Below the pieces are notes generated by a model. That model had not been told where the DNA came from. It saw nothing but the letters and a program-made list of their open reading frames with translations, and searched no databases. Source: Planctomycetota bacterium (GTDB lineage Bacteria; Planctomycetota; Phycisphaerae; UBA1845). From it: 14,944 bases of DNA. The stretch lies in contig JADFOB010000004.1 in NCBI GenBank assembly GCA_022563055.1, positions 1 to 14,944 on the forward strand, given 5' to 3'. Positions within the stretch are counted from its first letter, which is position 1, and every line of letters starts with the position of its first letter. Positions 8,361-14,487 of this stretch are shown here, piece by piece. The position numbers and the translations under genes are program-made.

Positions 8361-8474
8361 ACCACAGAGACACCGAGACACAGAGAAGAAAAGGCGGCAA
8401 AGCAAGAGGGAACAGACCGTGTCCCTGTTGCCTCTTGCCATTCTTTCCTCTCTGTGTCTCGGTGTCTCTGTGGT
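8361..8474. repeat. 114-base imperfect hairpin with 26-base perfect arms
   Basis: Outer arms at 8361-8386 and 8449-8474 are exact reverse complements over 26 bases; the left arm begins ACCACAGAGACACCGAG. Inner arms at 8402-8415 and 8425-8438 pair at 13 of 14 positions, leaving a small loop around 8416-8424. The whole unit could fold into one long hairpin on either strand. Strand asymmetry is striking: the left half is purine-rich, the right half pyrimidine-rich. Part of the left arm recurs at 5382-5404. Confidence 0.9.
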
Positions 8475-8704
8475 TCTTTCACAGCCTTGCTTCGCCGGAA
8501 ACACGCCGGTGCCACAAAGTATGGTCACACCCGCGTCGCCCCATCTGTCTTATCGGATGCTTGTCGAGGGATGATGCTGGATCACCGGGGTTTCCGCATT
8601 AGGGATTGTAGTTCAGCGGCCACTAGACGGCTCCGATAACACACCTGTCGTTGGCGGACCGATGCGCCACGCTCAAGCCGTATGTGTGACCGGAGAGTCA
8701 GTCC

Positions 8705-10384
8705 ATGCGCGTGATGCTCGTCAAGCCGAACAACCTGAGTGACCACATTCAGCCGTCGTTGGGTCTGGGTTACCTCGCCCAGCAGATCCGCCGCGATCAC
8801 GACGTCGACATCTTCGATTGCATCAAAGCCAAGACGACGCCCGAACAGCTCGGCAAGATCGTCGAGGTGACACAGCCCGACCTCGTCGGCATTCAGTGCT
8901 ACACCTTCGATATTCCGAACGTCAAACGGATCCTGCGCGCCGTCAGGGAAGTATCGCCGCGGATCGTGACGATGGTGGGCGGGGCGCACATGTCGTCGGA
9001 TTCCGTCGGGGCGATGAACGACTTCGGCGCAGACCTCGACTTCGGGTTCGGCGGTGAAGGCGAGGAATCCTTTCCGCCGTTCCTGCATGCGTTGGAAAAA
9101 GGCGCCAAGACGTTCGAGGGTATTCCCGGTGTCGTGTGGCGGCGCGACGGACGCGTGATCGCCAACAAGCAAATGCTGATCAGCGATCTCGATTCGATCG
9201 GTTTGCCGGCCATCGATCTGATCAGACCCGACACCTACCCGGAATCACAGCACGGTGCGTTCTACGATCAGTTTCCGATCTGTCCGATCATCACGACACG
9301 CGGCTGTCCCTACTCCTGCACCTTCTGCTCCGCGCCGATCATTTCGGGTAAGACTCTCCGACACCACAGCCTGGACTACCTGCGCGACCTGATCCAGCGT
9401 TTGTACTATCGCTACGCCATACGCGAGATTCACATCGTCGACGACAACTTCACGATGGACATCGAGTACGCCAAGTCGGTCATGCAGATGATCATTGATC
9501 TGAATCTCGGGATCAGCATCGCGATGCCCAACGGCATCCGCATGGACTGGCTTGACGATGAACTGTTGGAGTTGATGAAGGCGGCCGGCGTCTACGTCGT
9601 TTCGGTAGCGGTCGAGAGCGGCAACGACCGGATTCTCAAGGCGATGAAGAAGGCGACGACGGTCGCGAAGATGCGTGAGAACGTCGCCCTCATCCGCCGG
9701 CATGGTCTCGATGTCGCCGGTTTCTTCATCCTTGGTTTTCCGGGTGAAACGCGCGAGACGATCAAGGACACGATTCGGCTCTCGCGACAGCTCGATCTGC
9801 TGCGGGCGAACTTCTTCACCTACCTGCCGCTGCCGGGAACGTCGAGCTACAAACAGCTCGTGCGGGACGGCGAGCTCGAGGACGTCGACTGGGACAACTT
9901 CCTCTTTATGACAGCTCCCTATACTCCCAAGGGGATGACCCGTGGGGAATTGATGTCGCTGAAGCGCGGGGCGTTCCTCCGGTTCCATCTGCGACCAACG
10001 ATTCTGATTCGGAATCTGCTGGCGATCCGCTCGTACGCCCACTTCAGGTTCCTCCTCACGCGTTTCTACCACTGGGTGTGCATGTCGCCCCACCCGGCTC
10101 ATGGAATGATCGAGGCGCGCCAGCCATGGTATGCCAGGGCGTGGTCGCGCGTGGCGGGTCTGATCGGATACCGACGCTCCCGTGCACCGGTTGTTATTGC
10201 TGCACGCGCCGGGCTCGCGAGCGCCGTACCTGCGAGCACGCAAGCCAGTGGTGTGGTCTTGCAGAAGACCGCACCGGCGACGATCGCGCCCGAACCCGTT
10301 ACCGCCATATCAGAACCCGCGTTGCCCGTGGAGAGCCACGACGCAGCGCACGACCTGACGCTATCGCTGCCGGTCATCAGATAG
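8705..10384 (+). CDS. B12-binding-domain radical SAM enzyme
   Basis: Predicted 559-residue cytoplasmic enzyme. Residues about 1-140 form a cobalamin-binding-type domain (MLVKPNN, SLGLGYLAQQI, MVGGAHMSSD), though the DxHxxG motif that ligates cobalt from below is not evident, as is usual in this subfamily. The radical SAM core follows, with the iron-sulfur cluster ligands Cys201, Cys205 and Cys208 in RGCPYSCTFCSAP, then EIHIVDDNF, VSVAVESGN and GFFILGFPGET, which line the SAM site. Residues about 395-450 are basic and helical; the last 70 residues are an Ala/Pro/Thr-rich tail, probably disordered. Related proteins carry out methylations, ring contractions or other difficult C-C chemistry in lipid, hopanoid, pigment or peptide pathways; no substrate can be assigned. 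ATG 8705 has GGAG ten bases upstream. It is divergent from metK and has no co-directional partner. Confidence 0.93.
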   Translation: MRVMLVKPNNLSDHIQPSLGLGYLAQQIRRDHDVDIFDCIKAKTTPEQLGKIVEVTQPDLVGIQCYTFDIPNVKRILRAVREVSPRIVTMVGGAHMSSDSVGAMNDFGADLDFGFGGEGEESFPPFLHALEKGAKTFEGIPGVVWRRDGRVIANKQMLISDLDSIGLPAIDLIRPDTYPESQHGAFYDQFPICPIITTRGCPYSCTFCSAPIISGKTLRHHSLDYLRDLIQRLYYRYAIREIHIVDDNFTMDIEYAKSVMQMIIDLNLGISIAMPNGIRMDWLDDELLELMKAAGVYVVSVAVESGNDRILKAMKKATTVAKMRENVALIRRHGLDVAGFFILGFPGETRETIKDTIRLSRQLDLLRANFFTYLPLPGTSSYKQLVRDGELEDVDWDNFLFMTAPYTPKGMTRGELMSLKRGAFLRFHLRPTILIRNLLAIRSYAHFRFLLTRFYHWVCMSPHPAHGMIEARQPWYARAWSRVAGLIGYRRSRAPVVIAARAGLASAVPASTQASGVVLQKTAPATIAPEPVTAISEPALPVESHDAAHDLTLSLPVIR

Positions 10385-10562
10385 TCTTGTAGCCGAGCGG
10401 TCCCCCAGGTCAGGTTTTCAACTTGATTCACAAGACTGAGCCGCAGACTTCAGTCTGCGCGAAGAAACGAGCGCCGTTGGCGCCGACCGGACGAGCGCGA
10501 CATCGCGCGGGCTCAAGCCCGCGGCTCGGGTTGGGTACGCCCCGCTACGCGCACCGTGTGCC
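10383..10562. repeat. convergent gene junction packed with four palindromes
   Basis: The gap between the convergent radical SAM and PIG-L genes holds, in order: an 8-base inverted pair AGTCTTGT (10383-10390) and ACAAGACT (10430-10437); within it an imperfect hairpin GTCAGGTT-TTC-AACTTGA (10409-10426); CGCAGACT-TC-AGTCTGCG (10442-10459); and CGCGGGCT-CA-AGCCCGCG (10506-10523). The last two are perfect 8-base arms around two central bases. The set may act as a bidirectional transcription terminator, although no long T-run follows any stem. Confidence 0.8.
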
Positions 10563-11231
10563 TTACCCGACCAATTCTCGAATGAGCATGAACGCCTCGG
10601 CGTGGTTGAAGCCCATGGCGTGGCCTCGAGTGACACTCAACGCGCGGAGGGATTCGATCGATCGCTGATCGGGTGCGTGTCGGATCTGCGAGGCGTACAG
10701 AGCGCAGGCTTCGAGCTTCTTGTCGATGTGGTCCGTGATGTCCACGTAGACGTTTGGGATGAAGGGCGGCGTCAACGGGGCGGCGTACCAATCCGTCTCT
10801 GAAACCGTCTCGTACGTGAGAATCCGCTTCGCGTAGGCATCACCTGTTGGACGATTGCAGACCATCACGCTCTGGAAGATGAGCTGATGATCGCGGTGCA
10901 GGTCGCCGGGGTGGGGAGCGTAGACGCAATCGGGCTTGACCTTGCGGAACACATCGTGAAGGGCTTCGTTGATATCCGCCGTGGCCACGGTATCGAGTCG
11001 GGCGGCGGGCAAATCGAGGAAGTGCGAACCGGTGACGCCCAGGAAGGCGTGGACTTTCTTTGCTTCTGCCTGGACACGCTTGACCTGCTCGGCACCGAAC
11101 CTCGATTCCTCCCCACGTGTGCATATCACGATGTGAACCGCGTCCAAAGCCGCGAGGTGTCGCAACGCCGCACCGCCCGCGCCGAAGACCTCATCGTCGG
11201 GATGAGGAGCCACGATCAGAACAGTCGCCAT
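10563..11231 (-). CDS. PIG-L/LmbE family N-deacetylase
   Basis: Predicted 222-residue zinc hydrolase that removes the N-acetyl (or similar) group from an amino sugar, as GlcNAc-PI deacetylase, MshB and BshB do. The zinc site is complete: PHPDDE at residues 9-14 supplies His10 and Asp13 with Asp12 as the likely general base, and HRDH at 112-115 supplies the third ligand, His115. Length is typical for the BshB-like branch, and there is no signal peptide, so it acts in the cytoplasm. ATG 11231 has GGAG at 11240-11243, eight bases upstream, and stop codons close the frame just before it. It is the last gene of a minus-strand operon, 121 bases after a formyltransferase. Its neighbours point to glycan or glycolipid tailoring rather than bacillithiol synthesis, as no partner genes of that pathway are present. 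Confidence 0.92.
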   Translation of the reverse strand: MATVLIVAPHPDDEVFGAGGAALRHLAALDAVHIVICTRGEESRFGAEQVKRVQAEAKKVHAFLGVTGSHFLDLPAARLDTVATADINEALHDVFRKVKPDCVYAPHPGDLHRDHQLIFQSVMVCNRPTGDAYAKRILTYETVSETDWYAAPLTPPFIPNVYVDITDHIDKKLEACALYASQIRHAPDQRSIESLRALSVTRGHAMGFNHAEAFMLIRELVG

Positions 11232-11331
11232 CGCTCATTCTCCAGCTCACGCTTTGCGACACATCGATCCGTACCGCGACCGTAAGGGAGCGGACTCCAT
11301 CGCCGCTCGCGGTACGGATTGCGGCACACAT
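11191..11331 (-). CDS. possible 46-codon leader frame overlapping the PIG-L gene
   Basis: This short frame was found by reading the gap between the formyltransferase and PIG-L genes. It starts 21 bases after the formyltransferase stop with AAGGAGG at 11336-11342, the best ribosome-binding site in this operon, four bases before ATG 11331, and ends at TGA 11193-11191 inside the PIG-L gene in another frame. The product (MCAAIRTASGDGVRSL at its start) resembles nothing known. It contains the 13-base inverted repeat at 11267-11319. It could be a leader peptide coupling translation to the deacetylase, or a chance frame with a fortuitous Shine-Dalgarno match. Confidence 0.3.
   Translation of the reverse strand: MCAAIRTASGDGVRSLTVAVRIDVSQSVSWRMSDGDCSDRGSSSRR
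11267..11319 (-). promoter_or_regulatory. 13-base inverted repeat between formyltransferase and PIG-L genes
   Basis: ATCCGTACCGCGA at 11267-11279 and TCGCGGTACGGAT at 11307-11319 are perfect reverse complements around a 27-base loop. In the transcript this would form a stable hairpin about 35 bases before the PIG-L start. There is no T-run, so it is more likely an mRNA processing, stability or translation-control structure than a terminator. Confidence 0.5.
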
Positions 11332-11352
11332 CCTGCCTCCTTGGATTACCCG

Positions 11353-12279
11353 TCACGACATCTGCGACAGCGCACGATCGCCCGGCTGTATGGTTGCCCA
11401 GTCTACGCCCGTCGTCTTCGTCAGCCACAGTCCGCCATCGGCGGTACGCACCAGCGGGCCTCGCGCCGGATCGATGCGGATGATGATACCGGGTTGACAT
11501 CCCGGTGCCTCTAAATCGGCAAGCTCCCGTGAACAGGCTAATTCCGCTCGCCAGATCGTCAGTTTCGTTTCGCCGAGGAACGTAAACGCGCCGGGATAGG
11601 GCGAGCCGGCTGCTCGAACCAGGCGATGAATTCTGTCGGTGGACAGCGACCAGTGGATCAAGCCATCGGCCGGTGTCCGTTTTGCGTAACAGGTCGCCCG
11701 GCGGTGGTCCTGCGGCGTGCGTGGCAGGGTTCCCGTTTTGAGCGACGGCCCAAGGTCCATGATAACATCGCGCAATACGTCGTTGGTCCGGGCGATCAGA
11801 TCCTCGGCGTAGTCATCCGGTGCAACCGCGACCTCTCGCTGAGCGATGATGTCACCGGCGTCGGGCTCATCCGACAGGTGGAACAGCGATACCGCCGCCT
11901 GCTCCTTCAAGAGGATGGTCCAAGCCACCGGCGCCCGCCCTCGACCTCGCGGGAGCATCGTCGGGTGAAACCCCACGCCGCCGTGGCGGGCGGACTCGAT
12001 CAACCGCTCGGGGATGAGCTGCGACAGGCCAATGCACCACAGCAAGTCAGGTCGATGAGCTTCCAAAAAACTAGCGACTTTCGGATCGGTTACGCTAATG
12101 AACGACTGAAACGGTATCCCACCTTGAAGCGCGAGCGGCTCGAGCGACTGGTAGTCGGACACGTACGGCGCGCGGGACTCCTCAAGCCCGAGCACAGCGG
12201 TCATCTCGATCCCGGCATCGATCAAGGCTCCCAGGGCGGTGACGCTCGAGCTAACGCTTCCGATCAGGGCGACGTTCAT
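11353..12279 (-). CDS. formyltransferase of the Fmt/ArnA fold (probable sugar N-formyltransferase)
   Basis: Predicted 308-residue enzyme that would move a formyl group from N10-formyltetrahydrofolate to an amine. The N-terminal Rossmann-like domain has the signature VGFHPTMLPRGRGRAP at 102-117 with the catalytic His105, and DEPDAGDI at 137-144 with the likely catalytic Asp140. The usual catalytic Asn two residues before the His is Gly103. A C-terminal domain of the Formyl_trans_C type follows (YAKRTPADGLIHW, then GSPYPGAFTFLGETKLTIW at about 225-243), as in ArnA and methionyl-tRNA formyltransferase. The frame is open to 12471, but ATG 12279 forms an ATGA overlap with the upstream phospholipase-like gene and starts just at the first beta strand, so I use it. 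The sequence and its PIG-L neighbour favour an amino-sugar substrate over initiator tRNA; no peptide deformylase gene is nearby. Confidence 0.85.
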   Translation of the reverse strand: MNVALIGSVSSSVTALGALIDAGIEMTAVLGLEESRAPYVSDYQSLEPLALQGGIPFQSFISVTDPKVASFLEAHRPDLLWCIGLSQLIPERLIESARHGGVGFHPTMLPRGRGRAPVAWTILLKEQAAVSLFHLSDEPDAGDIIAQREVAVAPDDYAEDLIARTNDVLRDVIMDLGPSLKTGTLPRTPQDHRRATCYAKRTPADGLIHWSLSTDRIHRLVRAAGSPYPGAFTFLGETKLTIWRAELACSRELADLEAPGCQPGIIIRIDPARGPLVRTADGGLWLTKTTGVDWATIQPGDRALSQMS

Positions 12280-13202
12280 CGTCCGCCTGTGACGTCGATC
12301 AACGTGCGGGACCGGTTCGACGATAGACGGTATTGCGGCATGGGCGCCAGGGAGTGTGCCGTTTCCCTGAGCCTTCCCGCCACCGGCAGACCTCGTCGCT
12401 TGAGACGCCGAAGTTCGCGCCGCCGGACGCAAAGGTGCATGAGGGCGGAGGTTCCGTTTGGATCCTCCCAAAGAACAGCCGATTCACGCCCTTCATTCAG
12501 GACGGAAAAGATGCGATCCAGCGACTCGGCGCGATACCCCGCCAGCAACTCAGGCGACAGATACCATCGCGAGTACCGCCCCCACGCGTTGACCGTTCGG
12601 TGGAACCCGCGGTGGACCGCCATCGCATTCATCCGATCGAAGACGGCGCGGTTCAGGTTGTACCAGAGGAACGTATCCTTGAGGTGATGCGCCATGGCTT
12701 CATGGTATTGCGTGTGATCCTGTGCGAGCACGTGTTCGAGGAGGTGCGCGGTCTCCGTCGAGACGGTCGCGTCCGCGCGGAGTTCCCAATAGAGGTGCCC
12801 GAAGTTGACGCTCGTTCCGCTTACGACAATCTGGTGCGGCACATACTTCCCGTGCGCAATCGTGTCGGCGGCCAGGTGCGACAGGTAGCCATACGCGAAC
12901 GCCGTCCCACTGTCGTCGGACGCACTGTCGAGGAGCTTAAAACCGGTTGACCAGTGGTGGCAGAATTGCTTGACCCGGCTTAGCCGCTTGGCGAAGACGA
13001 TGTCCGCGGCGATACAACCATAGAGATAGGCGTCGCGCCGCCGGTGCAGCAGCGCTGCCAAAGCCGCGGGCAGCAGTGCGAGCCCGTCCAAGACGGAAGC
13101 GCCGATGCCCACATGCGTGGCCGGTCCCCACGCCAGCGCGTCCGTGGGTACACCCACCAGAACGATTGTCGCCAGAAGGAGGATCTTGGTGATTGGCCTC
13201 AT
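12276..13202 (-). CDS. secreted zinc-dependent phospholipase C-like protein
   Basis: Predicted 308-residue exported protein of the zinc-dependent phospholipase C fold (PF00882). I choose ATG 13202 over the longer open frame because it yields a textbook signal peptide (MRPITKILLLATIVLVG) with cleavage at ALA before Trp25. A mature N-terminal Trp is a known zinc ligand in this family, as in the clostridial alpha-toxin. Other likely ligands fit: His30, Asp67, His109 and Asp113 in GYLSHLAADTIAHG, and His136 and Glu140 in GHLYWE. The C-terminal 170 residues are helical with no second recognisable domain. It heads the operon and overlaps the formyltransferase start (ATGA). Members of this family in environmental bacteria often have no proven phospholipase activity, so substrate is unknown. 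The ribosome-binding site is poor (AGGA two bases away). Confidence 0.88.
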   Translation of the reverse strand: MRPITKILLLATIVLVGVPTDALAWGPATHVGIGASVLDGLALLPAALAALLHRRRDAYLYGCIAADIVFAKRLSRVKQFCHHWSTGFKLLDSASDDSGTAFAYGYLSHLAADTIAHGKYVPHQIVVSGTSVNFGHLYWELRADATVSTETAHLLEHVLAQDHTQYHEAMAHHLKDTFLWYNLNRAVFDRMNAMAVHRGFHRTVNAWGRYSRWYLSPELLAGYRAESLDRIFSVLNEGRESAVLWEDPNGTSALMHLCVRRRELRRLKRRGLPVAGRLRETAHSLAPMPQYRLSSNRSRTLIDVTGGR

Positions 13203-13211
13203 GGTCCTATG

Positions 13212-13239
13212 TTGACACCCCCCCGAACGAACGTAAACT
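13212..13239 (+). promoter_or_regulatory. sigma-70-like promoter of the STAS antagonist gene
   Basis: A perfect -35 box TTGACA (13212-13217) and a -10-like TAAACT (13234-13239) are spaced 16 bases apart in the 90-base divergent gap. The -10 matches at four of six positions. Transcription would start near 13247, about 45 bases before the start codon. Confidence 0.6.
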
Positions 13240-13292
13240 CTAGCTCTTAACATCGGCGATTTCAAGCTCGACAATGGCAGGAGCGATCCGGC

Positions 13293-13649
13293 ATGGCCAA
13301 GGAACCACCGCATCTTACCATCTCCAAGAGCGACGACGTGCATATCGTCGAGTTTATGAACCGGAAGATCCTCGAGGAGCTGGTGATCAACGAAATCGGC
13401 GAGGAGCTCTCGAAACTCGTGGAAGGTCAGGCCAAACCTCGACTGCTACTGAGTTTCCAGAACGTCGACCATCTTTCCAGTGCCGCATTGGGAATGTTGA
13501 TTAAACTTCACCATGAGGTTCAGGCGAAGGATGGGAAGCTGCGGCTATCCCAGATCGGCGCTCCGATTTTCGAGGTATTCAAGATCACGCGGCTCAACAA
13601 ACTCTTCGACATCTACGATACGACGTCGCAGGCGCTGACGAGTTTTTAG
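13293..13649 (+). CDS. STAS-domain anti-sigma-factor antagonist (RsbV/SpoIIAA-like)
   Basis: Predicted 118-residue cytoplasmic switch protein made of a single STAS domain. In partner switching the unphosphorylated antagonist binds an RsbW-type kinase and frees its target, a sigma factor or other effector; the kinase reverses this by phosphorylating a Ser. The phosphoacceptor region is HLSSAALGMLIKL at residues 60-72, so Ser62 or Ser63 is the candidate, with the extra-residue SSAALG form rather than the DSSGLG form of Bacillus. The C-terminal part, EVFKITRLNKLFDIYD, is characteristic of the family. ATG 13293 has GGAG about a dozen bases upstream and a good promoter at 13212-13239. Its probable partner kinase gene is 287 bases downstream, beyond a palindromic repeat. 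Confidence 0.92.
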   Translation: MAKEPPHLTISKSDDVHIVEFMNRKILEELVINEIGEELSKLVEGQAKPRLLLSFQNVDHLSSAALGMLIKLHHEVQAKDGKLRLSQIGAPIFEVFKITRLNKLFDIYDTTSQALTSF

Positions 13650-13694
13650 TGCTCCGTTGTCGATGTCCTGATGGATCATCCATCGAAGCAGGAT

Positions 13695-13785
13695 GTGTGC
13701 CACTGCTCTTGAGCAGTGCTCTTCGCACGGGCCGGTACAGGGCTGTTCGGTCCCGACGCGTCGGGACTCAAGAGCAGTGGCACAC
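13695..13785. repeat. composite inverted repeat of nested palindromes, copy 1
   Basis: The outer arms, 13695-13713 and 13767-13785, are 19-base perfect reverse complements (right arm CTCAAGAGCAGTGGCACAC). The left arm continues into a palindrome of its own, CACTGCTC-TT-GAGCAGTG at 13701-13718. Directly inside the right arm is a 16-base perfect palindrome TCCCGACGCGTCGGGA at 13751-13766. A second copy of the outer design lies at 14807-14872. Confidence 0.9.
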
Positions 13786-13817
13786 GGAGAAAGTCCATCC
13801 GCCAACTGCTCGGCGAT

Positions 13818-13836
13818 GTCAGGTTTTCAACCTGAC
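13818..13836. repeat. palindrome GTCAGGTT-TTC-AACCTGAC
   Basis: Perfect 8-base arms flank a three-base centre. A degenerate relative, with the same left arm and centre, lies at 10409-10426, showing that this is a dispersed unit rather than a chance hairpin. Confidence 0.8.
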
Positions 13837-13936
13837 CTACGGCGCTGACAGCGGAGCGAGGGCTCCGACACGCACGAGATGATGGGTGGTGTAGCTAGCG
13901 AAGCGCCGCCATGCTTTCGCGGCCTCCGGAAGAAGC

Positions 13937-14371
13937 ATGACCGAGGTCGACCCGGACAATGAGACGACCTTCCAAGTTTGCGTGATCAAAAGCGATCGCG
14001 CGAACGCCCATATTCCGCAGCGCGCCATCCTGGAGGAACTCAACCGCTACGGCTTCTGTGAAGAGGTGAGGTTCGCGGTCAAGCTGGCGCTCGAGGAAGC
14101 CATCGCCAACGCCGTCACGCACGGCAATCGGTGCGACGGTTCCAAGACCGTCACGATCCGCTACGCGGTGAACCGGGATCGCGCGGTTGTGATCGTCCGG
14201 GACGAGGGGCCTGGCTTCCTGCCGGAGGACGTACCCGATCCGACCGAACCACACCGTCTCGCGTTGCCGAGCGGTCGCGGGATCATGTTGATCCGCGCCT
14301 ACATGGACGAGGTCCGCTATCGCGATCACGGTCGCGAGATCTACTTTGTCAAGCATCGCAAGCAGAAATAG
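13937..14371 (+). CDS. RsbW-like serine kinase/anti-sigma ATPase
   Basis: Predicted 144-residue cytoplasmic protein of the GHKL ATPase fold (HATPase_c_2). ATP-site motifs are intact: the N box EEAIANAVTHGN at residues 53-64, the G1 box DEGPGF at 89-94 and the G2 box GRGIMLI at 113-119. Such proteins bind and silence a sigma factor or another effector and phosphorylate a STAS antagonist; the STAS gene upstream is the natural partner. No sigma factor gene is present in the window, so the controlled output is unknown. ATG 13937 has only a weak purine-rich GGAAGAAG just upstream. The 3' end is followed within two bases by copy B of the 84-base repeat, whose hairpin and T-run may terminate its transcript. 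Confidence 0.9.
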   Translation: MTEVDPDNETTFQVCVIKSDRANAHIPQRAILEELNRYGFCEEVRFAVKLALEEAIANAVTHGNRCDGSKTVTIRYAVNRDRAVVIVRDEGPGFLPEDVPDPTEPHRLALPSGRGIMLIRAYMDEVRYRDHGREIYFVKHRKQK

Positions 14372-14372
14372 G

Positions 14373-14456
14373 AGCCCGTTGAAAAACTCGACGATCGCTC
14401 CCCGAGCTCACGTTTTCCGGCGATCTACGGCCGCCACGGGGGGCGGCCGCTACTTT
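14373..14456 (+). repeat. 84-base intergenic repeat, copy B
   Basis: Gap-free partner of copy A at 2277-2360; the final 33 bases are identical. It begins two bases after the ATPase stop codon and ends 31 bases before the acylphosphatase start. Confidence 0.85.
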
Positions 14457-14459
14457 TTT
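14428..14459 (+). terminator. probable intrinsic terminator formed by the repeat hairpin
   Basis: An 8-base GC stem, CGGCCGCC (14428-14435) with GGCGGCCG (14442-14449) around ACGGGG, is followed by CTAC and six T residues (14454-14459). The four-base spacer before the T-run is longer than ideal. In copy A the T-run is only three bases, so the terminator function would be specific to this copy. Confidence 0.5.
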
Positions 14460-14487
14460 GACGGCGCGATAGAGGTCTCGGGCGGAC

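Larger units (their letters stand above)
8143..8704. other. divergent intergenic region between metK and the radical SAM gene
   Basis: This region of about 560 bases contains the metK promoter (8146-8174), the long hairpin repeat at 8361-8474, and about 220 bases before the radical SAM gene in which I see only its ribosome-binding site (GGAG at about 8691-8694). Open frames crossing the hairpin are translations of the repeat and are not genes. A stretch near 8605-8640 superficially resembles the D-arm of a tRNA but cannot fold as one. Confidence 0.6.
13650..13936. other. repeat-filled gap between the STAS and ATPase genes
   Basis: The gap holds a composite inverted repeat (13695-13785), a separate palindrome GTCAGGTT-TTC-AACCTGAC (13818-13836) and about 100 bases leading to the ATPase gene in which I see no clear promoter. 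No gene is supportable here; open frames cross the repeats. Confidence 0.6.

Noticed and set aside
8275..8574. Plus-strand frame across the long hairpin region
   Set aside because: Its translation is mostly the repeat itself (HRDTEKK-type residues) and there is no ribosome-binding site or family match.
8605..8660. tRNA-like stretch TAGTTCAGCGG before the radical SAM gene
   Set aside because: No acceptor stem, anticodon stem or T-arm can be paired around it.
9245..10243. 332-codon minus-strand frame opposite the radical SAM gene
   Set aside because: The plus-strand protein has complete radical SAM motifs over the same bases, so this frame is a shadow.
11353..12471. Longer N-terminus for the formyltransferase and use as initiator-tRNA formyltransferase
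   Set aside because: The extra 64 residues overlap the upstream gene and are Ala/Arg/Gly-rich; the ATGA start fits the fold. The tRNA role is not excluded but is less likely given the motif variant and the neighbours.
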